Below, piece after piece: positions 21,259-34,566 of a DNA stretch of 64,000 nt (the first letter of the stretch is position 1; each line of letters starts with the position of its first letter). Location of the stretch: positions 1,718,501-1,782,500 of the forward strand of contig OU744454.1 in the NCBI GenBank assembly GCA_916610825.1, given 5' to 3'. The notes beneath the pieces were generated by a model, which saw only the letters and a list, made by a program, of their open reading frames with translations, was not told the DNA's origin and did not search any database. The DNA is from Haliclystus octoradiatus. Taxonomy: Eukaryota > Cnidaria > Staurozoa > Stauromedusae > Haliclystidae. The translations under genes were made by a program, and so were the position numbers.

Positions 21259-23507
21259 CAATGTTAAAAAAATGTAACCAGAATAAATCATGACCAATGA
21301 AATGATGCGCTCTTTCGAATTGACTCGTTTTATCTCATTTTGAAAAGTTTAATGAATATTACAGTATCGCTATTTTGGTAGCTTAAATCTGGGGCTTAAA
21401 TGTTTCATTTATTACTTAACATTGGTGACGCCTGTCAGGGGTACAGGGAACATGGGAACAATGGGGATAGTTTTGCGATAGAAACACGGAACATCTTAAA
21501 CAGGTTTGGGGAGATAGGGAACATCAAATTATTAAATGTCTCATTATTTCAAGAATGATATTCATTTCAATAAATGAATAAATGATGTGGATGTAAACAG
21601 AACTCAGAAATTACAACAAAATATGCTGGAATAGCTTGCACTGCTTCTAGAAATAACACCTTTGCATTCACATCACATAAGAGACATATATTATAGCGCA
21701 AAACTAATTGAAATTTTACTGAAGAAATCTGTGTTACTGAAAAAAATTCCCTTGTTGCTGCGCCTGCAATAATAACTCAACATTTCCGATACCCCTGCAG
21801 CCACTAGCAGGTTATCAGGAGCCTGGTGCTGATAAAACAATTTTTCACATACGCACATATTGTACTCTAAATAATAACCCTTTCCAACATCTACCTCCCT
21901 CCAGTTTGTAGAAAATAAATGGTTATGGCAATGGATGATGTTATAACAATTATTGCCCTTATCTCAGCACCAAGGACAAGTGAAACCTTCAGAGGAACAT
22001 ATATACCTCATTAGTTGTGTAGTTACTAATATAAACTTATGAAAAATTGATCAATGATGATCAAGTTATGGACTTACGAATGTTAATAGTTGGGTATAGT
22101 TTTTATCAAATTTCACGGTGTTGAGGGGGCTGGCATCCTTCTAGGCCCCGACAGTAAAATGCTAGTTATACTGGATAACTTAGCTGTAGTCAATTAACTG
22201 TTACCAAGGCTTGGGACCAACCAAGTAGTTATGATCAAATTGTGATTATTTATTCTGTTTGTTCGTCGCATTTGTATGATTGATCCATATGATTTCATTT
22301 TGATCATTGCTGAAGATTATTGAATTTTGCCACTTGTTTTGCGACCACCTGTATTTACGACCACTTTCTTCAAATTTCTACCAATAATTTCAAAAATGCT
22401 TGTATATATTATCTCTCTTGTAAAAAGTATTACTACTAGATTTTCTTGATGTTGACTAATCCATAAGCTATTTTCCAGTGACCATAATTGCTATAATATT
22501 GCTGAAGTGTCAATGACGTATTCTCTACAGCCAAATAAGTCTTCTTTTGGGCATCCAAAACGTGTTCTCTGTTTATGTTGTTGCGTTTTTTAATGTCTAT
22601 TTGTTTAGCGTGGGCTTTGGACAGATGGACACGCTTATCACGAACACAAATGTCATTCGAACAAAATTTTATTTTCAAAAATTTGTAGGGGCAACGATCT
22701 GATTTTTCTTGCTTAAATATTGTTTTACATGACAAGTTTTCCTATACGAATTGCAGATCTCTATAAGTCAGGAGATATATTTAATTTGAGAAATGACTTA
22801 TCCATTAGCACGATTATTAGTCACTCCGTCAGTTTGATTCCAGGGAAATTGATTGACGCACTTCCTATTTAGATCGATAAGTCAGATAGTAGCAAATTTC
22901 AATGCCTTCAAACATTTATTTCCCGCGCTTTTGTGCTACATTGAAACATTGAATTTTGTGATTATCAGCTTTAATTCGCTTCAAAATAAAATTCATGATA
23001 TGCAAAAATTAGAATTACTTAACAAATAACATTAACAATGGCGTATTTATGGGAGATATTTTTGCGAATTTTGCAACGTGCCAAATCTGCTGTCTCCTCG
23101 CAAACGAAATGAAATCACGCTTCACCCTTCGTTTGTTGTCAAGTTAATTCTCCGCAGGGGTTCAACTTCACGAGATGCGGAAATGTAATTTGTTTTGGTA
23201 ATACACAGCTTCTTTACGCATAAATAGCCAATGACATGACAGATACTTAATTGCTTTTAATCCCTAAATAAGACATGTTAGATTATAAACTATCAAAATT
23301 TACATTCAACAACACAAAAAGTTATTCTTTCTGGGTTTACGTTAATTGAAATCATTATTACTCTGATCTAGTTTAGTTGGGAATATATGTAAAATTTCTA
23401 ACACAGTCTGATTATTGTTGGTATTAAAATACCGGATTTGGTGGATGAAACCGCGACTACAATTAATTACATAAACTGATTTTACAACCGATATTTTGAA
23501 TTTAATC
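21259..23507. other. intergenic, no supported gene
   Basis: AT-rich sequence between the frameshifted ORF and the BAR-like gene. It contains one 99-codon minus-strand reading frame at 22436-22735 (Cys-containing N-terminus, Lys-rich) that I could not support as a gene. Nothing else was recognised. Confidence 0.4.
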
Positions 23508-26500
23508 ATGGAGAATTTAATGAAACGTGCTGCTGGAAATATTGGTTCAAAATTTGGTATGTTACAAGCGCATACAAGTTTAGTTTTGACAATCTCAGAA
23601 GAGAACCAAGTATATGAAGGAATGTTGAAGCTAATTCTGGCTAGAGTCAATTGTGAGTTTACAAACATTTCAATTTTAAATCATGTTTTAAATTCAATAA
23701 TATTGAAATCTCATATAAATTGTTATATAATGTTCCTTTTTATCTGTTGTCTAAATTTCGTGTTTCACTTCCTTGAATTAGGAATCCCGTAGATTTATTC
23801 CGCGCTTCAATTGTTATGTTAGCTTAGAGCAAATGATATAGGCGCTATAAAAATTTATTATTATTATTATTATTATTATGTTAGCTTCATATTTGTTTGT
23901 TGTGGAAAGGTTAATTCTGCATATATTATATCTCATCCTTTCGATTTCGTCACATACTCAAGCGTATATTTATCTCAATCTGAGAAATTACAGACATTCT
24001 AATCGTTTGATTATATTAATTAATATTGATAATGCTTCGATAAAATTTAATATTCGCACTTTTCTTGTTACTCCCGCCTAAGTGTGAAATCTAATAAATG
24101 GAGCGACCTACATTACCCTTCTTATTTTCTATTTCGGCTCTTGCAATTTTGTTGGGTTTGTATTGCGAAAATAAAAGAAATGTCTATCACCTAGCTGTCT
24201 GCATTTCCTAACACATTGCCGTATTGTGCCCTTGGCACACAATAAATTAACTCCCAACACGTTCCTAAGTCTTTCAACATTGTAATTATTACTAGGACAT
24301 GCCACCATTGCTCAGGAAATAACAGTTTTATTGCAACATAAATCGTAGGTATTAGAATACTGCATGTAATAGCAAATGATTGCTTCGAAATTTGTTTCTG
24401 AGTATTATCTGCCCATTTTTGATTTCTGGTTTGTTTGTAGCGGCAACTTCTCTCTTGAAATGGGTAAGAGGTGAAGATAATGTTACTCTACAAATGGCTG
24501 TTGAGAAATTATATGATGTTATGTTGATGTGGGCAACGGTGCAAAAACAATTTGCTGAACAGGTATTTATTTACAGTTGCGAAATCAAAGATTTTTTATC
24601 CTCTGCTTTCTATCGCGGCACGAACTCTGCCGCTATGTCGTGTTGTGTGTCTGACCGGAAAGAAAGGGTGCCGCTGTCTGTTGGATGGTTAGATTTGAAA
24701 AACAAGTAATTTCAAATCAATTTTTCCGTTTGTCTATCCTATACTGAACTAATTAAAGTTAAAAGGCTATTTTAAATCCTTGCAAATCAATAATGTGTAT
24801 AGCAGTACAGTATATAACACCCATAGAAAATACCAAGCAAGCAATAAAAATAGGAACACTTTTACTATTACATCGTTATTGTTACCCTTTACGTCAAAAC
24901 TAGCATGGCAGAAGATGGTCTGGAACTGATTTTGGTTCACATTTCTGAATACTGTTCTGTTTTATGACTATTTCTAATAATTAAATAGCCAATCTCTTTA
25001 TAACAGTCAATGCGTCCCTCGGATTGGTTAATTTTTACAATGGGACTGTATTCAGCGTCCGACAAACGGATGAATCTTGGGATTCTAAATCCTGGAAGAC
25101 TAGAGAAAATTCAGAATAAAATTGATAATTCTTTGATTTATAGGCTAAACAACAACAAACAATTCAGCAGAAAATATTGAAAACTTTCAAACATTCCAGG
25201 AGTCTAAACCTTTTGTCGTGCACTGACTGTATTACTCACACAGATTGTAGATTGTTAAATCTTTTCAGCCCCTTGGCCCTTTGCTTAAATTTAATTATCT
25301 ATTTTCAGTACCATCTATTTTCAAAATCATTAAAAGAAATTCTAGATGTTGAATGTGGAATTGATGCAATCAAAAAAGAGCACAAAGAAGCAGAAGAAAA
25401 ACTAGAAAAGTTAAAAAAACAAGTAAGTAGACTTAACACAAAAATGATTTATTCGTTGGTTAGTTAATTGATGTTAACTTGATTAGATGTTTTAGCCTTG
25501 TTCTGAAATCCTGAAGCATTTAGTTGCAGTTTGGTCTATAAATCATAAACTTATTAATTTTCTACATAAAAGTCTCTCTAGCTTTCTAGAATCTATGGGT
25601 TAGGGCTGCAGATTTGTAGGATTCCTATTTGTGCCAGATGATGTCGTCAACTTCTGAATTGAATAATTGTACTCCAATGAATGATTCATTTTTCAGTTTT
25701 CCCTTCGCAGTACGGTCCACCAAAATAGCCCACCCTATTTAATTAATATGTCATCACCCCGCGCGCACAAGGCTCGCAAGTTCAATATGAGATATCGTAT
25801 GCGTTGAAAGAGCTTCACCAATCAGAGTATTTCCCCCACCAAAAGCAGGATACCTGTTCCGGCTAGTAACCTAGAAAGGAATGTCGATCAACGGTCCATC
25901 AGTCGTCCAAGGGCTGTCAATCAAAAATACTCTGGGGCTTGGCTGAGCTATTTACCATTACCCTCACTTGGTATACCATCTATTCTTGAACCTCAGGGCT
26001 TATGTCAATCTGATTTGAAACGTCCTGATGGTCTCACACAGATTCCCTGGTCCCATGGCAAATGTGCAGTGTGGGACTTCACATGCCCAGACACCATGGC
26101 TCCCAGTCACTTGAAAGACACATCTAAATCTGCTGGAGCTGCCACCGCCAAAGCTGAGAATGCAAAATCGATCAGCTATGGAGAATTAGACCAGTTGTAT
26201 CAAATAATACCAGTTGCTGTGGAGACGATGGGACCATTTGGCCGAAGCGCGAACAGCCTAATAGACCATTTGGAAAACTTAATGTACACTGTTGATCAGG
26301 AAAAACCGAAGCACTACATCCGGGAGAATATCAGCATCGTAATACAGAGGACCAATACACTGTGTGTCTTGGGGACTTACCAAGAACAATTGACGTGTAC
26401 AAATGTAAATTAGCCATAGATGTAGATAGATAGTTATTTTTTTCTTAAGTTGCAAGTATAATTTTACTACCTTTCCCGTTTATTGATTGATTTTGTATAA

Positions 26501-29500
26501 TAAAATTGGATATATTAAATAAATATTGATGTAACTGCTTTAAAAAATGAATATTATCTTTTTAGGGAGATTGCGTACGAATCGTGAGACGGACAGAATC
26601 CAATCGATTTATGAGTTTTCAAGATGAAGTCAGAAGGGTGAGTTCATAAAATGGTTACGTGCTTAAAATATAATGAAGACGTTATCTGTTTGTTAATTAA
26701 TGCATTATGATGCCCCTTGGATGTATGAATAAACAATAATTAGCTGCAAAGATGCTTGATGCACCATTTTTATATTTCATTTCTAGAAAATATTCTAACT
26801 TCATTATTTATAGGCTGAAGAAAACGTAAATGAATTATCATCAGAACTTCAAGTTAAAACTTTGAAATCAGAAATCTTCAAGGTAAGTCAATTGAATTTT
26901 TGTATGTCTGTAGCAACGTGTCTCATCGAAAATACACGTGTATTTCCCTGCAACTTTGAACTTGAAACGTTTTTATTTTAAAAAGCATATATTTTGTATA
27001 CAATTCTATTGAGTACACGATCAGCTATCTTTTATTTTTGTTTTCTGATAAACATATTTTAAGTATTGATATTTTTTCGTAAAAAATCATGAAATGTATA
27101 AATTATATTATTGATATAATTATTATTTATTCCGTAAGACACTGAACGCCTTTGAATAGCATAGATTGATCATGAACCATTGTTACAGCCATAAATGCTT
27201 TCTGATCCGAAATAGATCTCATCTCATGGCTTTACAAGTTATTTTTCTTCCAATCTATAGGCGTCAAGGATCCGTACAGCATTTACCGATCTTATGAGTG
27301 ACTGTACTCTTATGGCTGATAACACGAAAGCTGTTTTTAATGCTGCAAGACAAATTGTAGAACAAATACCTGAAATGCCTCCACATTTGGCAAAGAATCG
27401 ATCACCGATTGGTAGGTGTTTTGTTATTCTAAATCCAACTGCATCGCTAATTCCGAACATATTAGGTTTAAAGACATGAAAATTAAACTTTAAGGGAAAT
27501 TTATAAAATACAAATGACTATCTAAGCAGATTTATAAAGAAATTTGTTTTATTTTGAATGACATTAATTTGAGAAATATTTTTGGCATCCGACATTTGAA
27601 GTTTTTAAATAGAGAAATAAATGGAACCGTTTCTGATTTTCTGATGGTCTTACAGAAAAAAAGAGGTTTCCAGGATCCTGCTGCATTTTTGATGCAAATT
27701 ATCACTGTATGCGTAGATAGATGTCTCATCGTTGACAATTTAATATGATGAAGCTTATTTTTACAGCATTTGTGATAATATATACCTATAAATGCGAATG
27801 TCGTTGTGTATGTGTGTTTGCAATGGTTTTTCGTGATTTTATTTGCCATTTCAAAACCAAATAAACAAATAGCATATCATCTGATTGCATCTGATTATCG
27901 AAAGAAAATCTCATTAGACTCGTTGATCTTGTTTTAATTTTTTGAACCGCCGCCATGCTACGACATTCTCAGTTCTGCCTCATATTTTATTTGATTTATT
28001 TCAGATGATGATGGTAGCTTACAAGATGAAATCCTTGATGATCTTGCTGCAGAATTAAACATCGAAAGACCAAAGACAACACATTCCAAACCAACCAAAA
28101 AGCAACAACCTGTTTTTCATGTTGGTCTACCACAGAAATCTCTTGACCACGAATCAAACAAAGTCATGTTAAAAATCCAATCATCTAGTCCACCTAAACC
28201 AATGCCTTATAATGCGAATCAAACACCTCCTTCGTCGCCTGTCTTCGCATTACAAAAGAATGATCCGACAAATAAATCGAAATCATGCTTAAAGGTCACC
28301 GTTGACAATCGTGCACCTTTACCATTACCAAGACGGAAAACAACAAAAGGAAAAAAAGAGAAATCACGTGACAAACTCAGTTCTGATGCATCTGATTACA
28401 AGGGGAAAATGGGATCATGTAAGCCCCCTCCAATGGAACCACCACCACCTCTCCCTGGTAGTAGACAGCGTACGTATCTCAAATTTATCAACATCATTCC
28501 GCAAATTTCTTGAATCTGAATCAGTTTGGTGTAATTATTAAATAATTTATATGTTTAGGAGCATCAGCATTGCCACCGTGAAAATTGTTGAAATTTTTCG
28601 TCCCAAAATTGACCAAAATTTGACTCAATTTTATTTTTTTGGGGGGGTGTCACATCCCCCCAAGATTTACGGTCGTATCGAAATCATTTGAGATGTCAAT
28701 TCTAAAACAAGTTAATCAGATAATTCTAAATGATGATAATCAATCCCGAAGGTATTCGCTATCAGGATTTTGCAACTATAATATTTGATAAAACAGATAT
28801 TTGATGCTAATAATTGGGTCCGATAAAAGTACATTTTACATTTCTTGATTCTGTGATGATTTATTTAGTCACGGTACTGTAATCAATCTAAATTGGAATT
28901 TTTATGCAATTAAACAGAAGAAGAAATATTTGTTCAAACACAACCGTTGCAATTTAATTAGAACTAGTGGCTATCACTCTCTGATTTTGAACCATCATTC
29001 CGCAATCCCGGAGTGTATACATTATACGGTAGCTATAGCTATATCAACTGTATTATTAATCTTCACTAATGATTCTTATCTCTTCTTTCAGGATCCAAAA
29101 GTTCTTCTGTTAGCGATTTAGCAATGTTCTACGAAGAACCCCTCGTGATGAAACGTGCTGAATTTCGATCGCAAGATTTCGAAGCAAATAGCGGATACGT
29201 CGAACCTAGTATTGGCGGAGAGAGTAGTAGCAACACGAAAGTGAGATTAACAAGGAGTTCTTCAGAGGGGGATGTCCTTGATACAAATGGGAATTTAAAA
29301 CGCACTGCAAGTCAAAGCATACCTATGCCAGGTAAATTAATTTATTTCCAAATGCCGTGAATATCGGGCCATATGTTTCTGACGCGTCTGAAGATGACGT
29401 TTTCTAGCGAACGATTTACAACCTTTTGAGCAAAGTCCGACAAAAGCTGGAAACAACATGCATTCCTAGATTCCGAAAGGCTGAAGAAAATTCAGGAAAA

Positions 29501-30020
29501 AATTGATATTTTTATGATTTGTTGACCAAATCTCCAAATCTCAACAGAAAAATTTAGGATACTGCTTTTGAGTTAGGAATCATAGATATCACTGACTAAC
29601 ATATTATTCATTTCGTTTCTTTTATTATTAGTTGATTACTGTGATCCAATGGATAGTTATACATTTGCGTGGAGTGCATCGCCACCGAACGAATGCTTTG
29701 ACGAAGAGCAACATTATAACGAACCATTTGACGCTTTACTCGGATCAACTCGTCAGAGATTAGTTTCATCTGATCGATATGCGCCTCTGAATAAATATGT
29801 TAGTTCACCTGATGTACGGCAACACAATATACCACAAGCTAGAAGACTCATTGCATCAACTGGAAGCTGTGAACCTTCATCTTCAGCACCTTCGTCTCCT
29901 AAATCACCAAGAGCAGGGGAGGGTAAAAATGTTAAAGAGATGGTGGCTTTACTTCACGATAAAGTGAAATTAACTACAACGAGTAACTGTCATGTCGCTA
30001 CATCTGTTATGAATTTGTAA
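23508..30020 (+). CDS. BAR-like coiled-coil protein with Pro/Ser-rich tail
   Basis: Nine exons join in phase to 588 residues: 23508-23652, 24441-24562, 25309-25422, 26566-26637, 26814-26882, 27261-27411, 28005-28469, 29092-29331, 29632-30020. The ATG at 23508 is chosen because it opens an amphipathic, Arg/Lys-containing helix (MENLMKRAAGNIGSKFG), like the H0 helix of N-BAR proteins. Residues ~20-230 are almost entirely helical: LQMAVEKLYDVMLMW, a Lys/Glu heptad stretch (KEHKEAEEKLEKLKKQ), then long charged helices ending in VEQIPEMPPH. The length and three-helix pattern resemble a BAR membrane-curvature domain. The rest is disordered, with SH3-ligand-like proline runs (PPPMEPPPPLPG, APLPLPRRK) and Ser-rich segments. 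No SH3, RhoGAP or PH domain is visible. Role by inference: membrane remodelling or scaffolding. I cannot name the family; a plain coiled-coil adaptor is the alternative. The gene itself is well supported by phased splice sites. Confidence 0.8.
23855..23878. repeat. (ATT)n microsatellite
   Basis: About eight ATT triplets in an intron of the BAR-like gene. Confidence 0.85.
25053..25224 (+). mobile_element. hAT-like MITE, family M1, copy 4
   Basis: 172 bp, ends CAGCGTCCGACAAA and TTTTGTCGTGCACTG (diverged), with a perfect 8-bp duplication ACTGTATT (25045-25052, 25225-25232). It lies in an intron of the BAR-like gene, about 85 bp before the next exon. Confidence 0.88.
25740..26440 (+). mobile_element. 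non-LTR element C-terminal fragment (REL-ENDO-like)
   Basis: The open frame 26015-26413 starts KRPDGLTQIPWSHGKCAVWD and continues TCPDTMAPSHL, IIPVAVETMGPFG and ISIVIQRTN. Upstream, GAWLSYLPLPSLG and ILEPQGLCQSD lie in the same frame family. This is the familiar C-terminal region of repetitive retrotransposon polyproteins. The RPD...WD spacing suggests a restriction-like endonuclease core, as in R2/R4-type LINEs (inference). It is truncated at the 5' end and lies in an intron of the BAR-like gene. Confidence 0.65.
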
Positions 30021-30383
30021 TTCGTAATTTGACAATGTCATTTTGTAACTTTTAATTCTTAAGAACGACTATATTTGTACAGTATCAGTATACGGAAATA
30101 TTTTAATATGCTTTTGTTGATTAGATTTTATATAATTACATTAATTTGTATAAGTTAAATTTGTAACTCTGTCGTATTTTAAAATGTTTTCTATCACAAC
30201 TCCCTTATTTTTAAACATTTCTGAATTCGTTCTACCCTCCATGCATTTGAAGCATTTAATTATATTTATTTATTTCACATTTCAGTACAATATATGACAA
30301 TAGATATCATGGTGATAGTGAAATTGGCAAGCAATGGCGTACCTGAAAGGCAGCGCTTACTTCGCTTACAGTAGTATGCATTT

Positions 30384-31087
30384 GTGTTGCTATCTTTTTC
30401 TCGCAATGCTTCTTCTGTCAGCATTGTCACGTTTGATTGACAGATGTATATTTCATAGAAATAACCACTCAGGAGAAAGCATTATTTATTTGATTGTCTT
30501 CTCCAAAAGGACTGAGTTTTCTTTCTTTTCTCCTCTGGCAGTCTCGAGACCACCATCTGAAATTTCGAGAAGAAGACGGTAACTTCATCAATATTGCAAA
30601 CGGATGCGAAGGCAATATTTTGCGTTAGCTAAATTTTTATAAATTCCTATTGGAGATGATGAACTTTAATTAATAAGGTTAAGCAATATATAATAATTTA
30701 ATACGATTGGGTATGTTTAAAGGGGCAAGATTGACCGGCGACCGCTGCGAGCACAAGTTGAATTTATGCTTAGCGTAATTCAACCGTCTCGCTTTGAAAC
30801 TATTGTTCTACGCAGGCCTAATCTGTTATAAATCCATGTCAACAATGTACATTGTGTTATGAACAATAAACATGCACGTGATCCGAAGTGCGTAGCGCCT
30901 GCCGGTCATTTTTGCTCCTTTAATTAGTCGTTGTGAATTATAGGTCATGATGACCTATACAACTGCAGAATTATAGTCAGAAACTTTCCACTAAAATTGT
31001 ACAGTTTGATGTATGAAGCGAGCAATCCGTATGGACATTATTTTCGTTATCCGATTTCTGATTCTGTGTTTTCTTTTCATTTATTTT
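30384..31087. repeat. segmental duplication, copy 1
   Basis: Collinear with 33270-34070 in the same orientation in at least three blocks (TGATTGACAGATGTATATTT; CTTTAATTAATAAGGTT; TGTATGAAGCGAGCAATCCG). Copy 1 carries the 199-bp piggyBac-like MITE and ends where the satellite begins. Short open frames (for example YEASNPYGHY) are seen in both copies but are not convincing exons. Confidence 0.85.
30721..30919. mobile_element. piggyBac-like MITE, 199 bp, TTAA target
   Basis: Ends AGGGGCAAGATTGACCGGC and GCCGGTCATTTTTGCTCCT, flanked by TTAA (30717-30720, 30920-30923). The paralogous duplicated segment near 33775-33800 has a single TTAA with no insert, so both the ends and the target duplication are directly demonstrated. 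Confidence 0.93.
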
Positions 31088-33050
31088 GCCATTTTTCAGG
31101 TTTTCTCATTTGAGCACTTTTTCATGGAACAATTCGGAATCATTTTAGTTTTCATATATAGAGCATCTATAGACTACATTTCAATCAAATTACGGACATT
31201 TAAAGTGTTCATCATTTTCAAAATGCCTTAGTGTAGCCCATGCTTTTTCGCAGAAAGTGGCCATTTTTCAGGTTTTCTTATTTGAACATTTTTTCATGGA
31301 TAAATTTGGAATCCTTTTAGTTTTCATATATAGAGCATCTATAGACTACATTTCAATCAAAATATGGACATTTAAAATTTTCATCATTTTCAAAATGCCT
31401 TAGTATAACCCATGCTTTTTTGAAGAAAGTGGCCATTTTTCAGGTTTTTTCATTTGAGCACTTTTTTATAGAACAATTCGGAATCATTTTAGTTTTTATA
31501 TATAGAGCATCTATAGACTACATTTCAATCAAAATATGGACATTTAAAATTTTCATCATTTTCAAAATGCCTTAGTATAACTCATGCTTTTTTGCAGAAA
31601 GTGGCCATTTTTCAGGTTTTCTCATTTGAGCACTTTTTCATAGAACAATTCGGAATCATTTTAGTTTTCATATATAGAGCATCTAAATAGACTACATTTC
31701 AATCAAAATATGGACATTTAAAATTTTCATCATTTTCAAAATGCCTTAGTATACCCATAAAAAACCCATGCTTTTTTGCAGAAAGTGGCCCTTTTTCTGA
31801 TATTCCCATTTGAACACTATTCCTTGTTACAATTCGGAATCCTTTTAATTTTCATATATAGACCATCTATAGACTACATTTCGATCACAATATGAACATT
31901 TAAAATTTTCATCATTTTCAAAATGCCTTAGTATAAACCCATGCTTTTTTGAAGAAAGTTGCCATTTTTCAGGTTTTCTCATTTGAGCATTTTTTCATGG
32001 ATAAATTTGGAATCCTTTTAGTTTTCATATATAGAGCATCTATAGACTACATTTCAATCAAAATATGGACATTTAAAATTTTCATCATTTTCAAAATTCC
32101 TTAGTATAACCCATGCTTTTTTGCAGAAAGTGGCCCTTTTTCAGATATTCTCATTTGAACACTATTCCTTGTTACAATTCGGAATCCTTTTAATTTTCAT
32201 ATATAGACCATCTATAGACTACATTTCGATCACAATATGGACATTTAAAATTTTCATCATTTTCAAAATGCCTTAGTATAACCCATGCTTTTTTGCAGAA
32301 AGTGGCCCTTTTTCAGATATTCTCATTTGAACACTATTCCTTGTTACAATTCGGAATCCTTTTAATTTTCATATATAGACCATCTATAGACTACATTTCG
32401 ATCACAATATGGACATTTAAAATTTTCATCATTTTCAAAATGCCTTAGTATAAACCCATGCTTTTTTGAAGAAAGTTGCCATTTTTCAGGTTTTCTCATT
32501 TGAGCATTTTTTCATGGATAAATTTGGAATCCTTTTAGTTTTCATATATAGAGCATCTATAGACTACATTTCAATCAAAATATGGACATTTAAAATTTTC
32601 ATCATTTTCAAAATGCCTTAGTATTAACCCATGCTTTTTTGCAGAAAGTGGCCCTTTTTCAGATATTCTCATTTGAACACTATTCCTTGTTACAATTCGG
32701 AATCCTTTTAATTTTCATATATAGACCATCTATAGACTACATTTCGATCACAATATGGACATTTAAAATTTTCATCATTTTCAAAATGCCTTAATGCAAT
32801 AAACCCATGCTTTTTTGAAGAAAGTTGCCATTTTTCAGGTTTTCTCATTTGAGCACTTTTTCATAGAACAATTCGGAATCATTTTAGTTTTCATATATAG
32901 AGCATCTATAGACTACATTTCAATCAAAATATGGACATTTAAAATTTTCATCATTTTCAAAATGCCTTAGTATTATAACCCATGCTTTTTTGCAGAAAGT
33001 GGCCATTTTTCAGGTTTTCTCATTTGAGCACTTTTGGAACAATTCAGAAT
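31088..33050. repeat. 172-bp satellite, about 11 units
   Basis: Tandem units of about 172 bp (GCCATTTTTCAGGTTTTCTC ... ATGCCTTAGTATAACCCATG). Two variants alternate, with TTTTTCAGGTTTTCTC or TTTTTCAGATATTCTC at the same position, giving partial higher-order structure. It lies between the two copies of a segmental duplication. Confidence 0.93.
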
Positions 33051-33269
33051 TAATTCAATCAGAAATGAAGGCACATTCGGGGCACATTCTCCTTCTAGTT
33101 TATCCAAAATAGTCATCTTCCAATTAAGTAGAATATTTTCAGGTGCAACCATGGCAATAAATTTGTTTATTCAAGACGGACATATACTAACAATTAATTT
33201 GATGTAGGAAAGCCACGTGGAGTGATCGAAACTTGCCTCGAGCACGGGGCCTCGAGATTGGTTAGCATT

Positions 33270-34070
33270 TGTTTTGCTGTCTTTTTCCCGCAACGCTTCT
33301 TCTGTCAGCATTGGCCACGTTTGATTGACGGATGTATATTTCATAGAAGTAACCACTCAGAAGAAAGCATTATTTATTTGATTGTCTTCTCCAAAAGGAC
33401 TGAGTTTTCTTTCTTTTCTCCTCTGGCTGTCTCGAGACGACCATCTGAAATTTCGGGAAAGAAGACGGTAACATCATTCAATCTTGCTATCTTACCAATA
33501 GGATGTTTTTGATATTATTTCACGTTATTCCTAAACATTGTGTGCTGTGAAAACATCAATGATAATTATCAAGTATCGCAATTACTTTTGACTGTATTTC
33601 TTTCAGCGTTATGAGTTATCCTTGAATTTAATTCAATATTGTAACCATCATATATCATCATCAACAGATGCGAAGGCATTATTTTTCATCAGCTTCTTAT
33701 AAATTCCTATTGAAGTTGTTGAACTTTAATTAATAAGGTTGAGCAATATACAATAATTTAATAAGATTGGGCATGTTTAACTAGTCGTTGTGAATTATAA
33801 TAAGTTAATATCAGAGCAATAGAAGAAAAGCATTTGAAATGTTTTCCAAACTGTTCATTTGTGCATTGATTATTTATTCGTAATTAATCGTTTAGTATAT
33901 ACACTCTCGCTAAGGATATGAACTAATAATATGACCTATACAACTGCAGAATTCTAATCAAAAACTTTCCACTAAAATTGTGCAGTTTGATGTATGAAGC
34001 GAGCAATCCGTATGGACATTATTTGTGTTACCCTATTTCTGATTCTGTGTTTCTTTTCATTTATTTAGGG
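33270..34070. repeat. segmental duplication, copy 2
   Basis: The partner of 30384-31087. It lacks the MITE (empty TTAA site near 33778) and has two extra segments of ~180 and ~130 bp (about 33478-33660 and 33800-33930) absent from copy 1. Confidence 0.85.
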
Positions 34071-34410
34071 AAACAAAAGAATAATCATGACGTCTATATC
34101 ACAGAAGAGTTTACGTTAATATTAACAATAAATAAATACAATAATACAATAATTACAGTAAGATTAACTTTTGATATTTTAAAATTCCTGTATAGCTTGT
34201 ACGCCATTGAAAAGATATAATTAATAACCTATCATATGTCTCCTTTTAACTTATTGCTTCAAAACTTCCAGAATTTCCAGAACTTTCTAGATGTGTGCTC
34301 CGGGAGACACAGATCCACAGCAGTACCACTGAAGTATGCATTATTGTTTATGTTGGACTCCGTCAGACTTTTCTGATATATCATCTGCGTCCCCTCTAGG
34401 TCCCATCTAG

Positions 34411-34550
34411 ATAAGTAACCATAGTAATGATGTAACTATAGTAAACCTCTAGTTACCATAGTAATGATGTAACTTATAAGTAACCATCTAGTAACCATGG
34501 TAATGCTGTAACTATAGTAACCCTCTAGTAACCATAGTAATGCTGTGTAA
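34411..34550. repeat. GTAACCATAGTAATG tandem repeat
   Basis: Irregular repeats of TAGTAACCATAGTAATG and GATGTAACTATAGTAA. Confidence 0.75.
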
Positions 34551-34566
34551 ACTTGAATTTAAGGGG

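Noticed and set aside
22436-22735. 99-codon minus-strand ORF with Cys-rich start
   Set aside because: No recognisable motif, no splice partners and no repeat relationship; a length of this order can occur by chance in a 64-kb window.
30334-30582. ORF ending in SRPPSEISRRRR, repeated at 33222-33512
   Set aside because: Both lie in a non-coding segmental duplication. The similarity comes from the duplication and there is no conserved frame outside it, though a donor-like GTAAC follows each.
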